In this document: one piece after another, positions 57,192 to 64,000 of the stretch
Position numbering within the stretch: the first letter of the stretch is position 1
How the letters are laid out: every line of letters begins with the position of its first letter
Notes under the pieces: model-generated
Told to the model about the DNA's origin: nothing
The model's input: the letters and a program-made list of their open reading frames with translations, nothing else
Databases searched by the model: none
Position numbers and translations under genes: made by a program
Assembly (NCBI GenBank): GCA_964599695.1
Contig: CAZRGP010000009.1
Span: forward strand, 1-64,000
DNA length: 64,000 nt
Direction: 5' to 3'
From: RUG11783 sp964599695
Lineage (GTDB): Bacteria; Bacillota; Clostridia; Oscillospirales; Ruminococcaceae

Positions 57192-58070
57192 CTATTCAAT
57201 ATTCTGGATCTGCTCTCTGATCTTTTCTGTCTCGCTCTTCAAATCCACAACGTATCCAGTGATCTCGAGATCTGCACCCTTGGAACCGGTGGTGTTGATC
57301 TCTCGGTTGATCTCCTGCACCAGGAAATCCAGTTTTCTTCCGACGGGTCCGCCCTCAGCGATGATATCGCGGAACTGTCCGATATGGGAGCGCAGCCGCA
57401 CGGTCTCTTCATCCACGGCGGTGTGATCCGCATAGATGGCAGCTTCCTCGAGGATCCGCTTCTCATCGATATCGGATGCCTCCAGAACTTTGAGCATCTT
57501 ATTGTACAGTTTTTCCTGATAAGCTTCAAGGCGCGGCGCGGACTTGACCTCCACCTTTCCGACCAGTTCTTCAATATTGTTGAGCTTACTGAGAACGTCC
57601 TCCGCCATCTTCACGCCTTCTGCCTCGCGCATCTCATTGAAGCGGTCCGCAGCGTCAAGAAGAACGGTCTTCAGATCTGCCCATACCTGATCCTCATCCG
57701 GGACTTCCCTTGTAACGGTGAAGATCTCCGGAAAACGGGAAAGCGCCACAGCGTCGATCTTGCTGCTCGTTCCGAGAAGCTCATCGATCCTGTGCATGGC
57801 GTCCGCGTAGGATTTCGCCGCGTTGAGGTTGGGCTCAACCACGATATGCTCACCCAGAGGACGCACATAGGTGACGAAAACGTCCACTTTTCCTCTGGCG
57901 ATCTTCTTCTGAAGTTCTGCCTTGATCTTGTCCTCGCAGTAGGAGAGAGCCCTAGGAAGTTTTACCGAAACATCCAGAAAACGGTTGTTCACCGCACGGA
58001 TCTCTACCGTGATATCCGCCTCTCCCAGGCGCATCATGGAACGGCCGTAGCCGGTCATGCTTCTAATCAT
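57192..58070 (-). CDS. yicC: YicC family endoribonuclease-like protein
   Basis: 292 residues. Starts MIRSMTGYGR and ends with the DUF1732 part (DFLVQEINREINTTGSKG). YicC proteins are RNases linked to small-RNA decay. First gene of the yicC-remA-gmk-rpoZ-priA run. Confidence 0.92.
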   Translation of the reverse strand: MIRSMTGYGRSMMRLGEADITVEIRAVNNRFLDVSVKLPRALSYCEDKIKAELQKKIARGKVDVFVTYVRPLGEHIVVEPNLNAAKSYADAMHRIDELLGTSSKIDAVALSRFPEIFTVTREVPDEDQVWADLKTVLLDAADRFNEMREAEGVKMAEDVLSKLNNIEELVGKVEVKSAPRLEAYQEKLYNKMLKVLEASDIDEKRILEEAAIYADHTAVDEETVRLRSHIGQFRDIIAEGGPVGRKLDFLVQEINREINTTGSKGADLEITGYVVDLKSETEKIREQIQNIE

Positions 58071-58166
58071 AAACGATTCTCCAAATCATACTTTGTCAAT
58101 TAGTTATTTTACCTTACTTCAGGAATTGCGGTCAATAAAACAGGACCGCTGTCTGAGGATTTTCCG

Positions 58167-58190
58167 AAAAAAAAGGACCGTGCCCGGTCC
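58167..58190 (-). terminator. Terminator of the carboxyltransferase operon
   Basis: GGACCG pairs with CGGTCC around four bases; eight U follow on the minus strand, just after the OadA-like stop. Confidence 0.8.
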
Positions 58191-58204
58191 CTTTTCCGTT
58201 TTTG

Positions 58205-59602
58205 TCATACGGGCATCACTTTGGAGGCCTTATCGTAGTGGTCTCCGTCGATCCCCAGTTCCTTTTCGCGGCGTTTCTCGAAGAACTTCATCGCCACCTG
58301 CGGGAACTGCGCGTAGCTGAGAACGTCCTCATCGGACTTGGCATAGCTTGCGCATTCCTCACGCAGCTTGTCCATCTCGGGCTCCAGCAGATCTGCCGGT
58401 CTGCAGGTGATGGGCTCCTCGTCTCCGATGATCTGCTTGCGGAACTCCTCAGAGATCGGTACCGGTGTTGCGCCGTATTCGCCGCGGACCAGTCCCTTGA
58501 ACTCCTTGGTGACCATCTTGTAGCGCTCGCCCATCATGACGTTGAGGGCAGCCTGTGTTCCGACGATCTGAGAGGAAGGAGTGACGAGCGGAGGATATCC
58601 GGCATCCTTGCGGACGCGCGGAACTTCCGCGAGAACCTCGTCGAGGAGGTCTTCCTTGCCGGCTTCCTTCAGCTGCTTGAGCAGGTTGGAGAGCATTCCG
58701 CCCGGAACCTGGTACAGCAGGGTGTTGGCATTAACACCGAGGACCTTGTGGCTCAGCTGGCCGTTGTCGACATATTTCTGACGGAGCTTCGCGAAATATT
58801 CGCGGACTTCGTTGAGCTTGAACAGATCGAGTCCGGTGTCATACTCGGTTCCCTGCAGAGCGGCGACGAGGGATTCGGTCGCCATGTGGGATGTTCCCAT
58901 TGCGAGAGGAGAGATGACGGTGTCGACGATGTCCGCGCCGGCTTCGATGCCCTTGAGGATGGACATGGAGGCGAGACCGGAGGTGTAGTGGGAGTGAATG
59001 TCCACGGGGATGCTGATGGTCTCTTTGAGTTTCTTCACCAGGTCGTATGTGGCATACGGGGTGAGAAGTCCGGCCATATCCTTGATGCACAGGGAATCCG
59101 CTCCCATGTTCTCCAGGGTCTTAGCATAATTCGCGAAGTAGTCATTGTTGTGTACAGGGCTGATCGTGTAGGCAATGCAGGCCTGGACATGAGCGCCTTC
59201 CTTCTTGGCCGCGTTGATGGAAGCCTGGAGGTTTCTCGGGTCATTCAGCGCGTCGAAGATACGCATGATGTCGATTCCGTTGGCGACGATCTTCTGCACG
59301 AAGTAAGCCACCACGTCATCCGCATAATGCCGGTATCCCAGCATGTTCTGTCCGCGGAAGAGCATCTGCATCTTGGTGTTGGGCATTTCCCTGCGGATCA
59401 CACGAAGTCTTTCCCAGGGGTCTTCATCCAGAAAGCGGAGGCAGGAGTCAAAAGTGGCGCCGCCCCACATCTCTACGGCGTTGTATCCGATCTTGTCCAT
59501 GGTGGAAAGGATCGGGAGCATCTCATCAAGCGTCATGCGGGTGGCGATCAGGGACTGATGCGCGTCGCGCAGGACGAGTTCATTAACCTTTACCTTAGCC
59601 AT
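58205..59602 (-). CDS. oadA: OadA/5S-type carboxyltransferase subunit (pyruvate/oxaloacetate)
   Basis: 465 residues. RDAHQSLIATRMT start, AVEMWGGATFDSCLRFL, carboxylated-Lys region CIKDMAGLLTP and metal ligands VDIHSHYTSG. It moves CO2 between biotin and pyruvate or oxaloacetate. It lacks the biotin domain found at the end of longer OadA; this is the next gene. The same fold serves as the 5S subunit of methylmalonyl-CoA carboxyltransferase. Confidence 0.9.
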   Translation of the reverse strand: MAKVKVNELVLRDAHQSLIATRMTLDEMLPILSTMDKIGYNAVEMWGGATFDSCLRFLDEDPWERLRVIRREMPNTKMQMLFRGQNMLGYRHYADDVVAYFVQKIVANGIDIMRIFDALNDPRNLQASINAAKKEGAHVQACIAYTISPVHNNDYFANYAKTLENMGADSLCIKDMAGLLTPYATYDLVKKLKETISIPVDIHSHYTSGLASMSILKGIEAGADIVDTVISPLAMGTSHMATESLVAALQGTEYDTGLDLFKLNEVREYFAKLRQKYVDNGQLSHKVLGVNANTLLYQVPGGMLSNLLKQLKEAGKEDLLDEVLAEVPRVRKDAGYPPLVTPSSQIVGTQAALNVMMGERYKMVTKEFKGLVRGEYGATPVPISEEFRKQIIGDEEPITCRPADLLEPEMDKLREECASYAKSDEDVLSYAQFPQVAMKFFEKRREKELGIDGDHYDKASKVMPV

Positions 59603-59615
59603 TCAACTGCCTCCA

Positions 59616-60017
59616 TTAACCGAGGACGACAAGTGTGTCACCGGCATTGACCATCTCGCCTTTGGTAACACCGATCGCGAGAACCGTTCCGGCGCTTTCC
59701 GCGACGATGTCGTTCTCCATCTTCATGGACTCGAGAACGATCAGTTTGTCTCCGGCTGCTACGGTCTGGCCGACGGTTACGCAGACATCAACGATGCTGC
59801 CGGGCATCGGGGCGCCGACCTTCTTGCCGTTTTCCGGAAGAGCTGCAGGTGCTGCGGGAGCCGCTGCCGGAGCTGCTGCGGGAGCTGCTGCCGGTGCCGG
59901 TGCTGCTGCAGGAGCCGCGGGCGCTGCAGAAGCTGCAAACGCGGGGGCGGAACTGCCGGTCTCTTCTACTGCTACATCATAGGTAACACCGTTCACGGTG
60001 ATTTTGAACTGTTTCAT
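59616..60017 (-). CDS. Biotin carboxyl carrier protein
   Basis: 133 residues. KQFKITVNGVTYDVAVEE start, a long Ala/Pro linker (about 30-65) and a biotinyl domain with the modified Lys in LESMKMEND. It shuttles CO2 between the two carboxyltransferase subunits encoded on either side. Confidence 0.94.
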   Translation of the reverse strand: MKQFKITVNGVTYDVAVEETGSSAPAFAASAAPAAPAAAPAPAAAPAAAPAAAPAAPAALPENGKKVGAPMPGSIVDVCVTVGQTVAAGDKLIVLESMKMENDIVAESAGTVLAIGVTKGEMVNAGDTLVVLG

Positions 60018-60038
60018 TGTTTCCGATCTCCTTTATCA

Positions 60039-61352
60039 TCAATAAGGCAGGATGCCATGTTTTTTCGAAAGTGTGCTTACGCGTTTGGACGCGAGCATGT
60101 CGAGTGTCTCGACCAGGACTCCGCGGGTCTCGCTGTCCTTGATCACACGGTCGACAAGTCCGGCTTCCATCGCCTTGACTGCGTTCGCCTCGGTCTTCTC
60201 ATACTCCGCTGCGAGGCGGTCAATATCGGAATCCTTCTCGATCCTGTCCTCCCAGAAGATGCCGACTGCGGTCTTTGCGGGAACTGCGCTGACAACGGCG
60301 TTTTCCCATGCATAGACCATGTCGTTTCCGGCATTCTTTCCGCAAAGTACGGAATAGACCGAACCGATAGCCTTTCCGTAGATCACGCACACCTTGGGTG
60401 TGGTGGCCTCGGAGAGCGCATGAGACAGAAGAGCAGCATTGCGGATGCCGCCGTTCATATCGTTCTCGGTTGACTGGAGGAATCCCTCGCTGTTCACATA
60501 GGTGACCACGGGGATGGAATATGCGTCACAGAACTGAACCAGTCTTGCGATCTTCTCGCTGTCGCCCTTGCAGAGGCGGCCTTCGGCCTTGACGACGCCG
60601 ACAACGCTTCCTGCCATGGTGGCGAGAAGAGTCTTCGCGCTGCTGCCTACACCGGCAAACAGCTGGATCTTGCTGTCCACGTCCACGGTCTTGCAGACCG
60701 GGCATCCGGGAGCATCCGGAGCGGGAGCTTCAAAATCAACGACCGGTGCGGACGCAAGGTTGTTGAGCGGAAGGATAGCGAGAAGCTGACGGGCTTTTCC
60801 GAGCAGAGCCTCTTCGCCCTCGCAAACGATAGCGGCAAGTCCGGACTTTTTCGCACACTCGCTGCTGCCGGCGCCTTCCTTCGCTTCACTGTCAACAAAA
60901 GGAGCTGTAAGGAACAGTTCCGCGTTCTTCTCCATCAGGCAGAGATCCGCCATATCCGCGCACATCGCTGCGAATCCGCCGCAGGTACCTGCGACGACGG
61001 AGATCTGGGGAACTACGCCGGAAAGGCGGGAGATATGTCCCAGAAGCCTGGAGCATGTGTCGAGCGTGGCAAGACCGCCCTCGAGCTGGACACCCTGACT
61101 GTCATAGATGGAGACCACAGGAGAACCTGTCTTCTCCGCCAGAGTGAATACTTTTTCCAATTTCTTCGCAGAAGCTGCGCCGAATCCTGCGCTCTCCCCT
61201 TCTGCATAGGCATACACTGTTGCGCCGCAGACACTTCCGTAGCCGATCCTTGCACCGCTGGCATCGTCCTTGTCCAGCTCGGTGTAGGCACCATCGTCAA
61301 ACAGAAGGCTCAGGCGGGCTTCAGCATTCAATTTGTTCTTTTTCTCAGCCAT
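60039..61352 (-). CDS. Acyl-CoA carboxyltransferase subunit (MmdA/12S-like), divergent
   Basis: 437 residues of the crotonase-like carboxyltransferase fold in two halves: SPVVSIYDSQGVQLEGGLAT with GTCGGFAAMCADMADL, then IPVVTYVNSEGF and PKVCVIYGKAIGSVYSVL. It is shorter than MmdA (about 510) and divergent in the N-terminal half. It should bind an acyl-CoA such as methylmalonyl-CoA. First gene of the operon. Confidence 0.8.
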   Translation of the reverse strand: MAEKKNKLNAEARLSLLFDDGAYTELDKDDASGARIGYGSVCGATVYAYAEGESAGFGAASAKKLEKVFTLAEKTGSPVVSIYDSQGVQLEGGLATLDTCSRLLGHISRLSGVVPQISVVAGTCGGFAAMCADMADLCLMEKNAELFLTAPFVDSEAKEGAGSSECAKKSGLAAIVCEGEEALLGKARQLLAILPLNNLASAPVVDFEAPAPDAPGCPVCKTVDVDSKIQLFAGVGSSAKTLLATMAGSVVGVVKAEGRLCKGDSEKIARLVQFCDAYSIPVVTYVNSEGFLQSTENDMNGGIRNAALLSHALSEATTPKVCVIYGKAIGSVYSVLCGKNAGNDMVYAWENAVVSAVPAKTAVGIFWEDRIEKDSDIDRLAAEYEKTEANAVKAMEAGLVDRVIKDSETRGVLVETLDMLASKRVSTLSKKHGILPY

Positions 61353-61401
61353 TAAAACCGTATCCTAAACCCTTTCGTGAATAATAAGCCAAATCACAGA
61401 C

Positions 61402-61430
61402 ATGATACTATAATTGGAAAATCTTTACAA
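61402..61430 (-). promoter_or_regulatory. Candidate promoter of the carboxyltransferase operon
   Basis: Minus strand TTGTAA (61425-61430) and TATCAT (61402-61407), 17-base spacer, 50 bases before the start codon. Confidence 0.45.
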
Positions 61431-61433
61431 CCG

Positions 61434-61459
61434 AAAACACCGCCCATGGGCGGTGTTTT
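61434..61459. terminator. Palindromic terminator after rluB
   Basis: AAAACACCGCCC is followed at once by ATGGGCGGTGTTTT: 26 bases with full dyad symmetry and U on both strands. It ends the scpB-rluB transcript. Bases 61460-61582 hold no supported gene. Confidence 0.75.
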
Positions 61460-61582
61460 GTCAAACTTTTTTATTAATAAGAGCGTTTGCGTCACGGTGT
61501 GAGCACACAATCCGAAAGAATCATGGATCCAGGATAGGACGGTTTGCTCCCCGCCAGCTCCGGCACAAGGTAGACTCCTTGC

Positions 61583-62329
61583 TTATTTCCCGCTCTTCTT
61601 CGCGGTCGCTCCTCTTCTGAGGGCCGCGATCTCGCCGGCCGCTAGCTTCCGGTATTCCCCTGCCTTGAGGGATCCGAGTTTCAACGGGCCGATTGCCGTC
61701 CTCTTCAGTCTGGTGACCGAAAGGCCCACCGCTTCGCACATCCTGCGGATCTCCCGGTTGTGTCCCTCGGACAGCACGATCTCCATGGTACCCTTTTCGG
61801 TCCCGGTTACTCCGGTGACACGCACCTTTGCCGGCAGGGTGATGTGACCGTCATCCAGTTTCACACCCGTAGCGAGGGCGATGAGCTGCTCCTCCTCCGG
61901 AGCAGGCGTCACACTGACCCGATAGGTCTTGGTGATCCCGCCGGACGGATGGGTGAGCAGATTGGTGAACTCCCCGTCATTGGTCATGATGAGCAGTCCT
62001 TCGGAGTCCTTATCCAGTCTACCCACGGGATAGAGCCTGGCATCCACATCGGTGAACAGATCCGCCACCGTCTTTTCCGCGTGCTCATCCTTCAGGGTAG
62101 TGACATAGCCCCTGGGTTTATTGAGGGCATAGTAATATTTCTCCACATTCTTCTCCAGGTAAACCCGTTTCCCGTCGATGTGGAGCACGTCCTTGCGCAC
62201 GTCGATCTTGGCACCGAGTTCCGCCCGGTGGCCGTTGACTGCGACCCTTCCCTCCTCGATCAGGCGGTCCGCCTCACGTCTGGAGCAAAGTCCCTGCGCA
62301 GATAAAACTTTCTGAATTCTCTCTTCCAT
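61583..62329 (-). CDS. rluB: rRNA pseudouridine synthase, RluB/RsuA family
   Basis: 248 residues. N-terminal S4 domain (VLSAQGLCSRREADRLIEEG), catalytic GRLDKDSEGLLIMTNDG and GHNREIRRMCEA. It modifies 23S rRNA near U2605. Start MEERIQKVL at 62329. The scpB-rluB neighbourhood is typical of Bacillota. Confidence 0.92.
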   Translation of the reverse strand: MEERIQKVLSAQGLCSRREADRLIEEGRVAVNGHRAELGAKIDVRKDVLHIDGKRVYLEKNVEKYYYALNKPRGYVTTLKDEHAEKTVADLFTDVDARLYPVGRLDKDSEGLLIMTNDGEFTNLLTHPSGGITKTYRVSVTPAPEEEQLIALATGVKLDDGHITLPAKVRVTGVTGTEKGTMEIVLSEGHNREIRRMCEAVGLSVTRLKRTAIGPLKLGSLKAGEYRKLAAGEIAALRRGATAKKSGK

Positions 62330-62374
62330 TTCAAAACAAAAAGACCGTTTCATTCCGGGAAACGGTCTGTGACC

Positions 62375-62752
62375 TCATTCTGATTTCTTCTTTCCCGTAA
62401 GTTCCGAGATCTTGTCGAGGATCTCCGGGATCGACCGCACCATGTTGTCCGCCGTACTTCCGATGGTATCGAGCTGCATGACCTTCACGGAATCCCCGGA
62501 AGTCACGAGGAACGCGATGGGAGTGATGGTCACTCCGCCGCCGGTACCGCCGCCGAACATATCCGCCTGTTTGGAGCTGGGCAGATCCGAACCACCGGAC
62601 GCGAATCCGAAAGATACCTTGCTGACGGGCACCGCGGTGGCGCCGTTGGGCATGGTGATGGGCTCTCCGATGACCGTTCCGGAATCCGTAAGACCGCGGA
62701 TCTTGTCCAGAGCCACTTCTGTCAATAAATTAAGACCACGTTCCGTAGACAT
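62375..62752 (-). CDS. ytfJ: Spore protein GerW/YtfJ family
   Basis: 125 residues. VIGEPITMPNGATAVPVSKV, FGFASGGSD and a Gly-rich FGGGTGGGVTITPIAFLV are the family signature; needed for germination receptor function in Bacillus. Its presence suggests a spore former. Confidence 0.92.
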   Translation of the reverse strand: MSTERGLNLLTEVALDKIRGLTDSGTVIGEPITMPNGATAVPVSKVSFGFASGGSDLPSSKQADMFGGGTGGGVTITPIAFLVTSGDSVKVMQLDTIGSTADNMVRSIPEILDKISELTGKKKSE

Positions 62753-62753
62753 A

Positions 62754-63563
62754 TCATTTCTCCCTGTTGAATAATCGTTCTTTCAGATATAAAACGCCGA
62801 AATACAGTGCGATCAGCACTATTATAATCGGTCTCGCCGAGACTTCGCAACCAATTCTTTCGTCTGCTCCGGCCTTGGGATCAAAGCAGGGCATGACGGT
62901 GATCTCCTTGTAGGTAAGGTTCTTTCCGAACAGCAGCGCCAGGGTCTTCATGACGTCCCCGATGACCATCCAGGCAAGTCCGCTGAGCATGCCCACTCTC
63001 GCCGCATCGTCGCTTCGCACGTTCCATACGATCTCCATATCATCCATGTGGATGTGGTGGAACAGAGCGACCAGTGTCCTGGTCGCCGGTGTCACGAAAG
63101 GCCGGATCTTCTTCCAGAGAGCTGCGATGCCGCCCTCTTCCCCGTCTTCCTGCTCCTCATCGTCCTCCGGCTCCTCTTCCTCTTCCCCGTCGTCTTCATT
63201 TTCTGTGACCGCCGGCGGTTCCGGAACCGTTTCCTCCGTTTTCTCCCAAAGGGGCTCCTCCGTCTGATGGTCGGCAGGTTTCTCCTGAGCGAACTGGGGC
63301 TCCTCAAAGGCGATGTGGTGCTCGTCCTCCGCAAGGAGATCCTCCTCATCCGCGGACTCTTCCTTCTTCTCTTCCGGAGCCTTCTCTTCCTCCGGGATCC
63401 CGATGTGATACTTCACAAAGAGGTATTTCAGATCGACCGAGAGCTTTCCTTTCCGGAAAAGCACCTTCGCTGACGCAGGAAAACAAAGCAGCACCAGCAA
63501 CACAGCAAGCACCGCCAGGATCACATACCCTATGATCTTGAGGATCGTCAGCAAAATGCTCAA
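62754..63563 (-). CDS. DUF2953 membrane protein
   Basis: 269 residues. An N-terminal span (IGYVILAVLAVLLVLLCFP), LSVDLKYLFVKYHIG, a highly acidic low-complexity region (about 65-150) and a C-terminal part with a further span. DUF2953 genes next to ytfJ occur in many spore formers; function unknown. It abuts ytfJ. Confidence 0.8.
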   Translation of the reverse strand: MSILLTILKIIGYVILAVLAVLLVLLCFPASAKVLFRKGKLSVDLKYLFVKYHIGIPEEEKAPEEKKEESADEEDLLAEDEHHIAFEEPQFAQEKPADHQTEEPLWEKTEETVPEPPAVTENEDDGEEEEEPEDDEEQEDGEEGGIAALWKKIRPFVTPATRTLVALFHHIHMDDMEIVWNVRSDDAARVGMLSGLAWMVIGDVMKTLALLFGKNLTYKEITVMPCFDPKAGADERIGCEVSARPIIIVLIALYFGVLYLKERLFNREK

Positions 63564-63564
63564 A

Positions 63565-64000
63565 TTATTCCTCTTCCTCCTCGCTGTCCTCCCCGGAGAG
63601 GATATCCTTCTCTTCGGTGATCAGAGTCTCGGCATGGACGGGCGGGAGATCCTCCAGCGACTGCATGTCGAAACAGCGAAGGAAATTGTCTGTTGTGGTA
63701 AAACTGATGGGACGTCCGGGAAGGTCCAGTCTTCCCGCCTCCTCCACCAGATTCTTGGAGATCAGCGTGGAAAGAGCGGAGCTACTGTCCACCCCGCGGA
63801 TCTCATCGATAAACGCGCGGGACACAGGCTGATTGTAGGCGATGATGGCAAGGACCTCCATGGCTGCCTGGGACAGAGGACTGTTCCTGCGGTTGTCCAG
63901 CGCCCGGACCACGTAGTCCGAGTATTTGGGGCGGGTGGAAAGCTGATAGCGGTCCTCAAAGCGGAGCAGGCAGATGCCGGCGTCCCTCGCATCCAGCTCG
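63565..64000 (-). CDS. scpB: Segregation and condensation protein B (3' part)
   Basis: Open to the right edge, so the N terminus is outside. Visible are RYQLSTRPKYSDYV, LSQAAMEVLAIIAYNQPVSR, IDEIRGVDSSSALSTL and GRPISFTTTDNFLRCF, the winged-helix pair of ScpB. It works with SMC and ScpA in chromosome segregation. It ends with an acidic tail one base before the DUF2953 gene. Confidence 0.92.
   Translation of the reverse strand, partial: ELDARDAGICLLRFEDRYQLSTRPKYSDYVVRALDNRRNSPLSQAAMEVLAIIAYNQPVSRAFIDEIRGVDSSSALSTLISKNLVEEAGRLDLPGRPISFTTTDNFLRCFDMQSLEDLPPVHAETLITEEKDILSGEDSEEEEE

Noticed and set aside
58202..59650. 482-codon open frame opposite the OadA-like gene
   Set aside because: Antisense shadow; the minus-strand protein has all catalytic motifs.
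58205..61352. Sodium-pumping oxaloacetate or methylmalonyl-CoA decarboxylase
   Set aside because: The membrane beta and gamma subunits that define the pump are not in the operon or elsewhere in this window.

Overview
The window is about 64 kb of chromosome from a low-to-mid GC, probably spore-forming member of the Bacillota (class Clostridia is the best fit). The evidence is the gene order of the division and wall (dcw) cluster, SepF and DivIVA in place of Gram-negative division factors, a DNPR-type (meso-diaminopimelate) MurE, a SpoVD-like PASTA transpeptidase, the sporulation protein GerW/YtfJ, RemA, YlxM and a PrkC/Stp kinase-phosphatase pair. I cannot name a genus. Almost all of the backbone is read leftward (minus strand).

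Layout. Bases 1-219 hold a divergent promoter region; a near-perfect leftward promoter and leader suggest that an rRNA operon starts just beyond the left edge. At 220-3499 are three rightward genes: an RlmD-type rRNA methyltransferase, a fused double GNAT acetyltransferase and TrmB. At 3557-11148 is the leftward group sepF, divIVA, ileS, lspA, rluD, a HAD-like protein lacking its nucleophile, and an M20 peptidase. At 11319-11508 are tRNA-Gln(CTG) and tRNA-Pro(CGG).

At 11509-19194 a 7.7 kb integrative element sits in the 3' end of tRNA-Pro, bounded by a 23 bp direct repeat. It has a complete tyrosine integrase, an XRE repressor, a divergent promoter switch with two operator-like palindromes, and a leftward operon. 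The operon carries small unknown genes, two predicted ADP-ribosyltransferase-like proteins each followed immediately by a tiny lysine-rich ORF, a toxin-like ORF coupled to an acidic partner, a YjcQ-like protein and a terminase. The terminase is cut off after its YNPP motif and joined out of frame to what looks like an endolysin tail. I read this as a shrunken prophage that kept its integration and switch module and an effector cassette; the cassette is the best candidate for something undescribed.

At 19330-20141 are a PC4/YdbC-like protein and an HD-domain protein (rightward). From 20188 to 37100 lie a 1140-residue coiled-coil protein with a DivIVA-like N terminus, a uridine phosphorylase and the dcw cluster (mraZ, rsmH, ftsL-like, spoVD/ftsI, murE, murF, mraY, ftsW, murG, ftsQ, ftsZ). 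From 37164 to 46056 come a coiled-coil protein, coaD, rsmD, uvrC, an HPr-like protein, trmD, rimM, khpA, rpsP, ffh, ylxM and two membrane proteins. From 46070 to 58070 runs a dense housekeeping operon: rsgA, prkC, stp, rlmN, rsmB, fmt, def, priA, rpoZ, gmk, remA, yicC. At 58205-61352 is a three-gene biotin-dependent carboxyltransferase set. At 61583-64000 are rluB, gerW, a DUF2953 protein and the 3' part of scpB.

The backbone joins envelope synthesis and division (dcw, sepF, divIVA, the PASTA kinase) with translation and ribosome maturation; many genes overlap by 1-4 bases, as expected for translational coupling. All assignments come from reading the sequence; no database search was run.
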